From Pirellulaceae bacterium (GTDB lineage Bacteria; Planctomycetota; Planctomycetia; Pirellulales; Pirellulaceae), in assembly GCA_023382975.1 (NCBI GenBank), contig JAHDXO010000016.1, forward strand, positions 62,001 to 126,000: DNA of 64,000 bases, read 5' to 3'. The translations under genes were made by a program, and so were the position numbers. A model generated the notes under the pieces. That model was not told where the DNA came from and searched no databases. It saw only the letters and a list, made by a program, of their open reading frames with translations. Shown one piece after another: positions 17,297-25,675 of the stretch (position 1 is the stretch's first letter; each line of letters opens with the position of its first letter).

Positions 17297-17800
17297 ATGA
17301 AGAGCGTCAGCAGGGCCGAAATCACTGACTTGCAGCAGATTCCCAACATCGGCCCTTCGCTTGCGGCCAATCTGCGGTTGATCGGCGTCTTGTCCTCGCA
17401 CGACCTGTTGGGCAAAGATCCGTACAAGCTGTACGATGGCCTGGATGCGATGTACGAGGAAGTGCAACGGATGGTGGACGAGTTGGTGGCGCTGGGCTCG
17501 CTCCGAGACCAAATGGAGCAGATCTATACCGATACGCCGCCAGCGGACATCCCGTGGGAAGTACCTGTCGGTCTGCCTGAGCGAGCAGGACGCTGGATTT
17601 GGCGGCACGGGGCAAACGGCACCATGCTGTACTTTTCCTCCGAAGACGAACTGCGAGACCTCTTCGCAACTGACTTCGATATCAAGACGTTGCAGACGGT
17701 GCAAGTCGAAGGCAAGCGAGAGCCGCACCGGATGAATTTCGCATTCATGGAAAGGAAGCTGGTCAGCCCTAAGAAACGACGTGGCCGGAGGCGAACATGA
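17297..17800 (+). pseudogene. chimeric ORF: Cdd1-like HhH N-terminus joined to remnants of a SAM methyltransferase
   Basis: The frame is open for 167 codons, but the parts belong to different families. Residues 1-45 (MKSVSRAEITDLQQIPNIGPSLAANLRLIG ... KDPYKLYD) are the start of a Cdd1/helix-hairpin-helix 'pathogenicity locus' protein. From about residue 75, MEQIYTDTPPADIPWEVP is the start of a class I SAM methyltransferase. LYFSSEDELRDLF and TVQVEGKREPHRMNFAFMERK are that methyltransferase's C-terminus. The SAM-binding core is missing. In the +1 frame around 17558-17615 one reads KYLSVCLSEQDAGFGGTG, another conserved piece of the same methyltransferase, so there is also a frameshift. A methyltransferase function is not possible. 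The stop overlaps the next start by ATGA. Confidence 0.7.
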
Positions 17801-18318
17801 CGTACATCATGGTGGATGTGGAAGCGGACGGTCCGATTCCCGGCGACTACTCGATGGTGTGCTTCGGCGCCATCGTGGTACAGCCTTCGCTCGACCGGAC
17901 ATTCTATGGGCGACTGAGACCGATCTCGGACAAGTGGATCCCCGAGGCCCTGCAAGTGAGCGGATTCAGCAGGAAGGAGACGCTCGACTTCGACGAGCCC
18001 GCCGCTGTCATGCAGCAGTTCGCCAACTGGATCGCCGAGGTCCGCAGTGGTCAGCCCATGTTCATTTCCGACAACAATGGCTTCGACTGGCAGTTCATCA
18101 ACTGGTACTTCCACCACTTCCTTGGCAGGAACCCATTCGGCCACAGTTCCACCAATCTCGGCTCGCTTTACAAGGGTGTGGTCCGTGACACGTTCGCCAA
18201 CTTCAAGCATCTGCGGAAGACCAAGCACACCCACAACCCAGTGGACGATGCCCGTGGCAACGCCGAAGCGTTGTTGGCGATCAAAGAGCAATACGACCTG
18301 AAGATCAGCTTGAAATGA
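17797..18318 (+). CDS. DEDDh-family 3'-5' exonuclease, 173 aa
   Basis: DnaQ/RNase T-like exonuclease acting on nucleic acid 3' ends. The Exo I motif is VDVEADGP (Asp7 and Glu9), Exo II lies in ISDNNGFDWQF, and Exo III is HTHNPVDDARGNAEA, with the H-x4-D spacing that defines the DEDDh class. The length is typical of a stand-alone domain. All catalytic residues are present. It overlaps the preceding chimeric ORF by 4 bp. RNA or DNA preference cannot be read from the sequence. Confidence 0.85.
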   Translation: MTYIMVDVEADGPIPGDYSMVCFGAIVVQPSLDRTFYGRLRPISDKWIPEALQVSGFSRKETLDFDEPAAVMQQFANWIAEVRSGQPMFISDNNGFDWQFINWYFHHFLGRNPFGHSSTNLGSLYKGVVRDTFANFKHLRKTKHTHNPVDDARGNAEALLAIKEQYDLKISLK

Positions 18319-18364
18319 CTGACGAATCGAGCCACCGATTGTCGGGAAGGAATTCGCCGACAGA

Positions 18365-18500
18365 CCACCATGTCGGGCCGGCCCTGGTCGAACTCGGCTT
18401 GGGCGATTCTGACGGCGGCGGCGAAATCGTCGTTGGGCAACTTGGAATTCAAGACCTCGTGGCCGTGGGCTCGGAGGCCAACGCTAGCAAGCCGATCATG
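18365..18500 (-). pseudogene. fragment of an alpha/beta-hydrolase-like gene
   Basis: On the minus strand one reads GHEVLNSKLPNDDFAAAVRIAQAEFDQGRPDMVV. This resembles the region just before the nucleophile elbow of a planctomycete serine-hydrolase family, where it normally continues V-G-S-S-R-G-G. Here the sequence degenerates immediately after DMVV, and the N-terminus is out of frame. The rest of the 318-bp gap between the exonuclease and GH16 genes shows no other gene. Confidence 0.5.
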
Positions 18501-18636
18501 GGCAAGAAGACAGCAAGGTAAACTGGTAACATGGCGGGACTCCCCGAGTTCATTCGCCCCTGATTCTATCTGTCGCAACAGTTCAGTTGTAGAATATCCG
18601 GCGTTCGCTAACCTGTTTCACCGGAGATTGCGCCCC

Positions 18637-19410
18637 ATGAAGACACTGCTGACGCTCCTACTGCTCGGACTATTTGCCGCTTCTGCCGAAGCCGTCGAAC
18701 CGGACGACCAACTCCCGCCCGCACCCCACGGGAAAACGTTCAAGCTGGTCTGGCGGGATGAGTTCGACGGCGACAAACTCGACATCACGAAGTGGACACC
18801 CCGGCCCGATGGCAAACGCAAGGGCGGTTGGTGGAGCCAAAAAGCAATCGGTCTGGACGGCAAGGGTAACCTCGTCATCAAGACGTTCATGGACGGCGAC
18901 AAGCCCACCGACGGCTGCATCACGACCCAGGGCAAGTTCGAGCACAGCTTCGGCTACTACGTAGCACGGATTCAACTCCAGAAGCAACCGGGGCACTGGT
19001 CGGCGTTCTGGATCACGGGTCCGGGGGTGGGCAAAGTCGGCGACGGCGGACGGGACGGCTGCGAAATCGACATCATGGAAAAGCCGTGGCTGGACGAACG
19101 GGTCCAGCATGCGTTCCACTGGGACGGTTACGGCAAGGACCACCAGTCCGAGAGCCATGTCGCCAAGGTGCCGGGCGTGATGGAGGGCTGGCACACCTTT
19201 GGCCTGCTGTGGCTGCCCGACGAATACGTCTTCTACGTGGACGGCAAGGAAACGTGGCGCAGCAAGGCGGGCGGCGTTTGCCAAGTGCCGCAGTACATGT
19301 TGCTGAGCGACGAGATCGGCACCTGGGCCGGAGACATCGCCAAGGCAAAATTGCCGGATCAATTCCTCGTCGATTACGTGCGGGTGTACGACCTGGTGGA
19401 GAAGAAGTAG
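18637..19410 (+). CDS. secreted glycoside hydrolase family 16 protein, 257 aa
   Basis: The signal peptide is MKTLLTLLLLGLFAASAEA-VE. The catalytic domain begins FKLVWRDEFDGDKLDITKW and contains GCEIDIMEKPW, the E-x-D-x-x-E motif of GH16 (nucleophile and acid/base Glu). HAFHWDGYGKDH, WHTFGLLWLPDEYVFYVDGKE and the closing DQFLVDYVRVYDL follow the family order. GH16 enzymes cut beta-1,3- or beta-1,4-glucans and galactans; the specificity cannot be assigned. The start at ATG 18637 is supported by GGAG upstream, and the in-frame upstream ORF is rejected as remnant DNA. Confidence 0.9.
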   Translation: MKTLLTLLLLGLFAASAEAVEPDDQLPPAPHGKTFKLVWRDEFDGDKLDITKWTPRPDGKRKGGWWSQKAIGLDGKGNLVIKTFMDGDKPTDGCITTQGKFEHSFGYYVARIQLQKQPGHWSAFWITGPGVGKVGDGGRDGCEIDIMEKPWLDERVQHAFHWDGYGKDHQSESHVAKVPGVMEGWHTFGLLWLPDEYVFYVDGKETWRSKAGGVCQVPQYMLLSDEIGTWAGDIAKAKLPDQFLVDYVRVYDLVEKK

Positions 19411-19556
19411 CGGCTACTTCGCCTCCCCGCAGCGGCCAACCGAGGCCGTTTCAGAACGCTGCCCCGGCGTTTTTCAGGTTGTCCGGCATCGGTTGAACGA
19501 CTCTGCCCGGCGATACAGGTACGATGAATGGAAGTTAGGAAATAAGGAGTTCAAGA

Positions 19557-20666
19557 GTGTTGCATCGCATGGTCTGGCTGTCCGTGGTCTTGGGCGTCAT
19601 CATCAGTCGAGTCGCTGTTGGCGAAATGCCTTGGGTGCGGGTTGCCGACGACAAGCGTGGCTTTGTCCTGTCCGATTCTGGCAAACCGTTCGTGCCGTGG
19701 GGATTCAACTATGACCACGACGAGAATGGCCGTCTGTTGGAGGACTACTGGGACAACGAATGGTCCAATGTCCAGGAAGATTTCCAGGAAATGAAGCAAT
19801 TGGGGGCGAACGTGGTGCGAATTCACCTTCAGACCGCCAAGTTCATGACCGGCCCGGAGACGGTGAACGAAGCGAACCTGGAACGGCTGGGACGGCTGGT
19901 CGCCTTGGCCGAGAAAATCGGCATCTACCTCGACATCACCGGCCTCGCCTGCTACCGAAAAAAGGACGTTCCCCAGTGGTACGACGATCTCTCGGAACAG
20001 GACCGGTGGAACGTCCAGGCTCGCTTCTGGGAGGCGGTGGCCGGGTGCTGCGCCGAAAGCCCCGCCATCTTCTGCTATGACTTGATGAACGAGCCAGTGG
20101 TGTCCGGCGGCAGCAGGACGGATTGGCTGGGGCCGTCTTTGGGGGGAGGCGAATCCGGGTACTTCGTCCAGTTCATCACCCTGGAGCGGAACAATCGTCC
20201 TCGGCCCCAAGTCGCCCGGCAGTGGTGCCATCAGTTGGTGACTGCCATTCGCAGACACGACCAGCGTCATCTGGTCACGGTTGGGCTCGTCCATTGGAGT
20301 CTGGATCGTCCCGGCATGTCATCGGGGTTCGTGCCCGAGGAAATTGCCCCCGAACTCGACTTCATCTCCGTCCACCTCTATCCGGAGAAAGGGAAGGTCG
20401 AGGAAGCCCTGGAAAAGCTGTCGGGGTTCGCCGTTGGAAAGCCCGTGGTCATCGAGGAGACGTTCGTACACAAATGCTCCATTCAGGAGTTCGAACAGTT
20501 CTTGGATGAGTCGAGGAACGTTGCCAGCGGCTGGATCGGATTCTATTGGGGAACAATGCCGGAGGAATACAGGCAAATGAAAACGATCCGGGCAGCCTTG
20601 ATGCGAAACTGGCTGGAGGTATTTCAGAAACGGGCGGAACAGAACAAGCGAGAATCCCGTTCGTAG
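19557..20666 (+). CDS. secreted glycoside hydrolase family 5-like (cellulase/mannanase fold) protein, 369 aa
   Basis: The start is GTG 19557, with AAGGAG seven bases upstream. A hydrophobic leader (MVWLSVVLGVIISRVAVG) suggests export. The TIM-barrel motifs of GH5 are present: PWGFNYDHDENG, GANVVRIHLQ, CYDLMNEPVV (acid/base Glu in the NEP motif), VTVGLVHW, FISVHLYP and VIEETFVHK (nucleophile Glu). The C-terminus is a plain helix without a binding module. The substrate is a beta-mannan or beta-glucan by family, not provable here. It follows the GH16 gene on the same strand and may be functionally linked to it. Confidence 0.85.
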   Translation: MLHRMVWLSVVLGVIISRVAVGEMPWVRVADDKRGFVLSDSGKPFVPWGFNYDHDENGRLLEDYWDNEWSNVQEDFQEMKQLGANVVRIHLQTAKFMTGPETVNEANLERLGRLVALAEKIGIYLDITGLACYRKKDVPQWYDDLSEQDRWNVQARFWEAVAGCCAESPAIFCYDLMNEPVVSGGSRTDWLGPSLGGGESGYFVQFITLERNNRPRPQVARQWCHQLVTAIRRHDQRHLVTVGLVHWSLDRPGMSSGFVPEEIAPELDFISVHLYPEKGKVEEALEKLSGFAVGKPVVIEETFVHKCSIQEFEQFLDESRNVASGWIGFYWGTMPEEYRQMKTIRAALMRNWLEVFQKRAEQNKRESRS

Positions 20667-20674
20667 GGCGACAA

Positions 20675-20806
20675 ATGCAAATGGCGAAACTCCTGATCGC
20701 CTACGACACGACCGAAGGTCAGACCAGGAAGGCTGGCAAGGACACAGATACGTGGAAGAGCCACCAGTACACGGACTGGCCCATCTTGATCAGCGGAAAA
20801 AGGTAG
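20675..20806 (+). pseudogene. internally deleted flavodoxin / HemG-like gene, 43 codons
   Basis: MAKLLIAYDTTEGQT is the FMN-phosphate loop of a flavodoxin-domain protein (protoporphyrinogen oxidase-like). After RK it jumps directly to AGKDTDTWKSHQYTDW, the usual C-terminal segment of the same family (GDTDTSxDYEYTDW). About 120 residues are missing, although the frame is kept. Confidence 0.6.
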
Positions 20807-20811
20807 CGAGC

Positions 20812-21612
20812 ATGGCTAAACGCATATCGCCCACGGCGATTACAAAAGTTGGAATGCCCTCTGCCCAGAACGCCCAAGCGGCCCAGCAGCGGCTTCGCAG
20901 CCTCGCTGATCCCGCTGTTGCCATCGGTTCGGCCCGATTTTTCAAGACCGGACCGGGCGAATACGGCGAAGGCGACATTTTCATTGGCATCAAGAGCCCG
21001 ACGCTCAAGACGGTCGCCAAGGAATTCAAGGCCTTGCCGCTGGCCGAGGTGGAGTGCCTCCTGCACTCGGACATTCACGAGGATCGCACGCTCGCCCTCG
21101 TGATCCTCGTCGGACAGTTCACGAAGGCCGATGACGCTACCAGGAAACGGATCTACGACATCTACCTCGCCAACACATGCCACATCAACAACTGGGACTT
21201 GGTGGACATCTCGGCCCCGCAGATCGTCGGTGGCTATTTGGAGGACCGGAGCCGTAAACCGCTGGACCGTCTGGCGAAGTCGGCGAACATCTGGGAGAGA
21301 CGCATCGCTGTCGTCGCCACGCACTGGTTTATCCGTCACGGCGACCTCGCCGACACACTCAGGATCGCCGAGCAGCTTCTGACGGACAAGGAAGACTTGA
21401 TCCACAAGGCCGTAGGCTGGATGCTGCGAGAGGTTGGGAAGCGGGACGCGGCGGTGCTGGAGGCGTTCCTGGGCGAACACTGTCGGGTGATGCCCCGGAC
21501 GATGTTGCGTTACGCCATCGAGCGACTCCCGGACGAGAAGCGGCGGGCGTACCTCAAGGGTTCAACCAGGAACGGGCACAAGCCGTCATGCTCGACGAAT
21601 TACCAAAGTTGA
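20812..21612 (+). CDS. DNA alkylation repair enzyme, AlkD-like HEAT protein, 266 aa
   Basis: A helical-repeat glycosylase-like protein. Signatures are GEGDIFIGIKSPTLKTVAKEF near residue 58, HEDRTLALVILV, YLANTCHINNWDLVD (conserved N-x-W-D-L-V-D) and ERRIAVVATHWFIRHGD. AlkD removes bulky or cationic alkylpurines without base flipping; the WD residues used for catalysis appear in NNWDLVD. ATG 20812 follows six bases after the stop of the flavodoxin remnant. The last 15 residues (GSTRNGHKPSCSTNYQS) look like read-through into remnant DNA. Confidence 0.88.
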   Translation: MAKRISPTAITKVGMPSAQNAQAAQQRLRSLADPAVAIGSARFFKTGPGEYGEGDIFIGIKSPTLKTVAKEFKALPLAEVECLLHSDIHEDRTLALVILVGQFTKADDATRKRIYDIYLANTCHINNWDLVDISAPQIVGGYLEDRSRKPLDRLAKSANIWERRIAVVATHWFIRHGDLADTLRIAEQLLTDKEDLIHKAVGWMLREVGKRDAAVLEAFLGEHCRVMPRTMLRYAIERLPDEKRRAYLKGSTRNGHKPSCSTNYQS

Positions 21613-21736
21613 AATCAGCCCTCGAGGTACGCTGCCGCCAACCACGACGTGATCCACCGACTCGTCACCAAGTTGCTGGGTGCCCAGATCATCGTTGCCC
21701 GTCGAGCACACGACTTCCAAGGCGAGGAGCGATGCA

Positions 21737-22606
21737 TCACACGACCTGGGCCACAACGGCCAGGACCGGCGAATCAGCCTCGTAGGGATCACCGGCGACA
21801 TTGGAGTAGACTTCCTGGACCGCAAAGCCGTTTTCCCCAAGCTCGCCAGCGAGTTCATCGACGCCGTAATGTTGGATCCAGTTGTAGAAATGGCGAACTC
21901 CACCACGCTCCACAATCGTGTATTTGTCCAGCGACACTCGCTCCGAGTCGTATTTGAACGCGGTCAGGAAGCCGAAGTAGTCGTGGGGCGAGAAGAATCC
22001 GCCAAGCAGGTTGCGTTCGCAAACCGTTTGCTCTTTCTTTGACTCGAATTGGGCCAGCGAGCACACATCCAGCAGAATGTGGCCTCCAGGTTTGAGATGG
22101 CGTCGGAATCTGCCGAAGAGGGTTTGCCTGCGGTGTGGACTCAGCGGACACAGATCGCAGAAGATCAGCGTTATCAGGTCCGCCCGATCCGTCGTTTCCC
22201 AACTTAGGTAATCCGCCAGCACGTAGCTCACTTCAAGGCTGTGGTCCGAAGCGTACGCCGTTGCGTGGTCAATCGAGCGTTTGGAGAAGTCGATCCCCGT
22301 GACGCTCGCTCCCATTCGGGCGAATCTGGACGTGTACAGCCCTGGGCCACAGCCGTAGTCGAACACCACCGTCTTGGCCCCGATCTCAAAGCGGGATTTT
22401 ATCCACTCCGCCGACCGCTCGATGAAGGCGTGTGGTCGGGAAGCAAGCTCGGTGTCCTTGTCGAGGTGCAGTTCCAGCATTCGTTGCGAGATGTGCTCGT
22501 CTTGCCATAGACGATCAACGGTGTACTCGCCGAACAGCGGAGGTCGCTGGAACATGTCGGCCAGGAAATCGAATGGATCGACCAGGAACTTGTCTTGCTC
22601 GGGCAT
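21737..22606 (-). CDS. class I SAM-dependent methyltransferase, 289 aa
   Basis: A Rossmann-fold methyltransferase. Motif I is VVFDYGCGPGLYTSRFA (about residue 85), the acidic residue ending strand 2 lies in VTGIDFS, and motif post-I is VLADYLSW; LITLIFCDLCPLS and HLKPGGHILLDV complete the fold. The start at ATG 22606 (MPEQDKFLVDPFDFLADMF) matches a natural N-terminus; the 48 codons upstream are out-of-family. The C-terminal domain (FYNWIQHYGVDELAGEL) resembles small-molecule methylases. The substrate is unknown. It is the only minus-strand gene among plus-strand neighbours here. Confidence 0.85.
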   Translation of the reverse strand: MPEQDKFLVDPFDFLADMFQRPPLFGEYTVDRLWQDEHISQRMLELHLDKDTELASRPHAFIERSAEWIKSRFEIGAKTVVFDYGCGPGLYTSRFARMGASVTGIDFSKRSIDHATAYASDHSLEVSYVLADYLSWETTDRADLITLIFCDLCPLSPHRRQTLFGRFRRHLKPGGHILLDVCSLAQFESKKEQTVCERNLLGGFFSPHDYFGFLTAFKYDSERVSLDKYTIVERGGVRHFYNWIQHYGVDELAGELGENGFAVQEVYSNVAGDPYEADSPVLAVVAQVV

Positions 22607-22742
22607 CGAAGGGACTCCAGGGATTCTGCTCGCACGCCCTTGATTTTTCCACGCCGGACCAACCGTGTCACCTGCCCGCCGATGAAGAAAACGTCGAGAG
22701 AAATACAACAAAGGAATGCCCAAGCCTGCGAAGGGAGTAGCC

Positions 22743-23024
22743 ATGGCCAAGTATTACGTCGAATCCGGCTCGATCCGATTGATCTTTAATGCCACCACCG
22801 CCGAGGAAGCCGCTGTCAAAGCGTTCCAGTGGACCTGCGACAAGCAGTCCGAAATCCAGGCCGAGTGCCCGCTGGACCACATGCTGGAGGCCGAAGAACG
22901 TGGCTGGCAACTGGCGGACGAAATCAGCGTGAACGAGCACGGCTTCGGCCACTGGGACGGCGAGGTGTTCGACACCCTGGATATCGTGGAGGCCTGGTTG
23001 CGTTGCCCGTTGCCGGTGTCCTGA
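22743..23024 (+). CDS. conserved-looking small protein, 93 aa
   Basis: MAKYYVESGSIRLIFNATTAEEAAVKAF opens like small planctomycete proteins of unknown function that have a beta-hairpin and helix start. It ends DEISVNEHGFGHWDGEVFDTLDIVEAW. No enzyme motif is visible. It is divergent from the methyltransferase, with 136 bp between. Confidence 0.6.
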   Translation: MAKYYVESGSIRLIFNATTAEEAAVKAFQWTCDKQSEIQAECPLDHMLEAEERGWQLADEISVNEHGFGHWDGEVFDTLDIVEAWLRCPLPVS

Positions 23025-23098
23025 TCTTCGATTGGCACTGCGGTCATGGTACGCTGTTCAGGCTACTGTTAGAAGTCTGTACTTCGAGGTTACGACCG

Positions 23099-23773
23099 AT
23101 GCTGACGATCCTCTGGGACAATGACGGCGTGCTGGTAGACACGGAAGGGTTGTACTTCCGTGCCACGCAGGAAGTCCTGCGAACGGTCGGCGTTCCAGTG
23201 ACCGCCGACCATTTCAAGGAGATTTCCTTGCGTCGTGGAGAAAGTATGTTCGTGTTGCCCGTCGAACGTGGAATCACCGACGACGAGATTGCCCGACTTC
23301 GGGCCGAGCGGGATCGACGCTACACCGAATTGCTGGGGTCGCAGTCGTGGGCCATCGACGGGGCGGAGGAAGTGCTGCGGTCGCTGCACGGGCAAGTCCG
23401 CACGGGCGTGGTGACGAGTGCTCGGCGGGTCCATTTCGAGACTACCCACGCCAGAACCGGCCTGCGTCGGTACCTCGATTTCGTGCTGACTCGTGAAGAC
23501 TACAAGCAGACGAAGCCGCACCCGGAGCCGTACCTTACGGCCATGGCCCGGCACGACCTGCGGCCGGAAGATTGCCTCGTGGTCGAAGATTCGGAACGGG
23601 GACTGGCGGCGGCCACGGCTGCTGGTTTGCCCTGTTTGATCGTTCTGAGCGACTGGAGCCGGGATGCCGATTTCAGCGGAGCCGCAAGAGTGCTGGAAAA
23701 CATCCGGGAGGTGCCGGGCGTGGCGTCGAAGTGGACGGATGGCAGACGGGACGTTGCCTCCTGGGATTCATGA
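23099..23773 (+). CDS. HAD-superfamily phosphatase (beta-PGM/phosphoglycolate-phosphatase-like), 224 aa
   Basis: The catalytic motif I is LWDNDGVLVDTE (DxDxV; nucleophile Asp in WDND). Motif II is VVTSARR, motif III is the Lys of QTKPHPEPY, and motif IV is VVEDSERGLAAA. The helical cap between motifs I and II is the usual small-molecule phosphatase type. All four motifs are intact. The C-terminus drifts (VASKWTDGRRDVASWDS). The substrate is unknown. Confidence 0.85.
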   Translation: MLTILWDNDGVLVDTEGLYFRATQEVLRTVGVPVTADHFKEISLRRGESMFVLPVERGITDDEIARLRAERDRRYTELLGSQSWAIDGAEEVLRSLHGQVRTGVVTSARRVHFETTHARTGLRRYLDFVLTREDYKQTKPHPEPYLTAMARHDLRPEDCLVVEDSERGLAAATAAGLPCLIVLSDWSRDADFSGAARVLENIREVPGVASKWTDGRRDVASWDS

Positions 23774-23818
23774 GGTGGCAAACGCGGCGACATTTTGAAT
23801 TCGGAGGCGATTGAGTTT

Positions 23819-24253
23819 ATGCGAGAAATCATCCCATCGAGACTCTGGATCGGCAACGCCATGGACGCCCGAAACGTCACCGGAGTGCTTGATCTCGGAG
23901 TTTCGGCCATCGTCGATTTGGCCGTCGAGGAGCCTGCAATCCAATTCCCCAGGGACGTGGTGTATTGCCGCTTCCCCTTGATCGACGGCACTGGCAACCA
24001 GCCTGCCTTTCTGCGGGTTGCTATCGCCACCGTTGCCTCCTTCATCGCTTCGAGAACGCCGACCCTCGTGACCTGTGGTGCCGGGATGAGTCGGTCACCG
24101 GCCATCGTCGCAGCGGCGATGGCGACGACGAAACGAATCGCACTGGCCGACGTTCTGGAAAAACTGACTGCCGGACAGCCACACGATGTGTCGCCGGGTC
24201 TGCTGGCGGAAATAACGAGGTTGGTGGCTGAAACCGGCAGAGGGACCGAATAG
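23819..24253 (+). CDS. dual-specificity protein phosphatase family protein, 144 aa
   Basis: The Cys-x5-Arg signature is CGAGMSRSP (nucleophile Cys, Arg and following Ser), and a general-acid Asp lies in FPLIDGTG. The N-terminal IIPSRLWIGNAMDA matches DSP 'I-x-x-x-L-Y-I-G' starts. GGAGGCG lies about ten bases upstream of ATG 23819. It could act on phosphotyrosine, phosphoserine or other phosphates. Confidence 0.8.
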   Translation: MREIIPSRLWIGNAMDARNVTGVLDLGVSAIVDLAVEEPAIQFPRDVVYCRFPLIDGTGNQPAFLRVAIATVASFIASRTPTLVTCGAGMSRSPAIVAAAMATTKRIALADVLEKLTAGQPHDVSPGLLAEITRLVAETGRGTE

Positions 24254-24276
24254 GCTTCAATCGTGTCAGGCATACC

Positions 24277-24360
24277 ATGGAGAATCTGGCATCCAAGTGC
24301 GAACCGCCGACGTGGACCGAATATCATGGCTTGATGCTGGTTGATGGGGAGGCCAAATGA
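24277..24360 (+). CDS. 27-codon ORF overlapping the Pth2 start
   Basis: MENLASKCEPPTWTEYHGLM is followed by LVDGEAK and TGA, which overlaps the next ATG as ATGA. It may serve as a translational-coupling leader or be the remnant of a larger gene, as in neighbouring spacers. I do not recognise it. Confidence 0.35.
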   Translation: MENLASKCEPPTWTEYHGLMLVDGEAK

Positions 24361-24749
24361 GCGACGACAAGCGGATCAAACAGGTGATCGTGATGCGTCA
24401 CGACCTGAAAATGCGGCGTGGCAAGCAGATCGCCCAAGGCGCTCACGCCGCCATGTCGTTTCTTTGCCGCCGCTTGCAGGCAGCCGGTTCGGTGTCGCTC
24501 GACAGCCTCACCGACGCCCAACGAGCGTGGCTCTCCGGGGCATTCGCCAAGGTCTGCTGCCGGGTGGACAGCGAAGAGGAACTGATGCTGATCCACGACA
24601 AGGCGGTGGACGCCGGACTGGAAGTCCACCTGATTACCGACAGCGGCAGGACGGAATTCCACGGCCAGCCGACCCGGACGTGCCTTGCCATCGGCCCCGA
24701 CGAGGCCGATAAGATCGACCAGATCACGGGCCACCTTGAACTGCTGTAG
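24357..24749 (+). CDS. peptidyl-tRNA hydrolase, Pth2 type, 130 aa
   Basis: KQVIVMRHDLKMRRGKQIAQGAHAA contains the conserved Lys-x3-G-K-x3-Q-x-x-H-A signature of Pth2, with the conserved Asp in RHDL. CLAIGPDEADKIDQITGHLELL is the usual C-terminus. Pth2 releases tRNA from stalled peptidyl-tRNA. It is the main type in archaea and eukaryotes and is scattered in bacteria, planctomycetes included, so here it probably supplements a bacterial Pth1 elsewhere. The 48-residue middle segment is of normal size. Confidence 0.88.
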   Translation: MSDDKRIKQVIVMRHDLKMRRGKQIAQGAHAAMSFLCRRLQAAGSVSLDSLTDAQRAWLSGAFAKVCCRVDSEEELMLIHDKAVDAGLEVHLITDSGRTEFHGQPTRTCLAIGPDEADKIDQITGHLELL

Positions 24750-24802
24750 ACTCAGACTGAACACAACCAAGCTGATTTTAAGCCAAACCGATGGGGAGAA
24801 TA

Positions 24803-24924
24803 ATGGAACTCCGCAGAATCTGGATCGAACAATGCGAGGCTGCCAGCGAAATCTCGTCGCATCTGACTTCGATATCAGGTGGGTGAAGACGATCCAGGTG
24901 GAAGGGAAACGGGAAACTGACTAG
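24803..24924 (+). pseudogene. two-part gene remnant
   Basis: From ATG 24803 one reads MELRRIWIEQCEAASEI, the start of a planctomycete protein family, and then a stop at 24884. In another frame from about 24860 one reads ASDFDIRWVKTIQVEGKRETD. That matches the methyltransferase tail ATDFDIKTLQTVQVEGKREP of the chimeric ORF at 17664-17735. It is a junction of two unrelated fragments. Confidence 0.6.
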
Positions 24925-25026
24925 CCGCGACGGAAATCTTGGAAGGTCGATCCGCGCCGAGGTTTGAATGGCTGGAGCGGAAGTGCCCGGACCTGTGGCG
25001 AAATACGCAGAGTCAAGAAAGCCAGC

Positions 25027-25665
25027 ATGTCATCCGACGAACCAACCACTGGCACGACGAATCGTCCCGTGCAATTCACGCTTCGCACGTTGCTGATGAT
25101 CGTGTCGGCATTGGCCGCCACCCTCGGCGCTGTCCGCTGGCTGGGCGCAGAAGTTCTGCCATTCATCTTGGTGGCCGGAGGCATCTGGCTCACCGCACAG
25201 ACGAAGGCCCGTCACCTGCTCGTGTGGCTGGTGCCAGCCTTATGGTCCTTGTGCGCCTTTGGCTCATGGCACCATCCGGGCGACGAGTACGGCATGTTCG
25301 GGGTGTCGATCTTGGTCAGCATTTGGCTCGCCTTCATGCTGAACTTCGGGCATCTCTCGGAAGTGTACCTGCTGCTGATCGCCGCTGGGGCATTGCCGAT
25401 GGCGGTTTTCGGTTTCCTTCTGGACCGGCTTCCCGTGTCCCGTCGCCTGTGGGCTGCGATCCACATCGTGGCGTCGGTCGGCTTGTTCGCCTGGGGATTG
25501 CTTTCGTTCCCGTCGTTGGAGAGGGCCATCGCCAAGAACGGCTCGATTTCGGCGTATGCCTACTGCGCTGCCAACTTGGGTCTGTACGTGTCCGTGCTGA
25601 CGTGCCTCGGCGGCGGAGTCGTCGTGTGGTTGTGGCGGCGGCCCCGCAGGCGGAACGAGATGTAA
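25027..25665 (+). CDS. polytopic membrane protein with FTLRTLL start, 212 aa
   Basis: RPVQFTLRTLLMIVSALAATLGAV is the characteristic N-terminal membrane segment of many small planctomycete proteins. It is followed by about five further hydrophobic helices (FILVAGGIWLTA, LLVWLVPALWSLCAF, VSILVSIWLAFML, VYLLLIAAGALPMAVFGFLL, IHIVASVGLFAWGLL) and a final helix before a basic tail RRPRRRNEM. No function is assigned. Confidence 0.7.
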   Translation: MSSDEPTTGTTNRPVQFTLRTLLMIVSALAATLGAVRWLGAEVLPFILVAGGIWLTAQTKARHLLVWLVPALWSLCAFGSWHHPGDEYGMFGVSILVSIWLAFMLNFGHLSEVYLLLIAAGALPMAVFGFLLDRLPVSRRLWAAIHIVASVGLFAWGLLSFPSLERAIAKNGSISAYAYCAANLGLYVSVLTCLGGGVVVWLWRRPRRRNEM

Positions 25666-25675
25666 CCACGCCATC

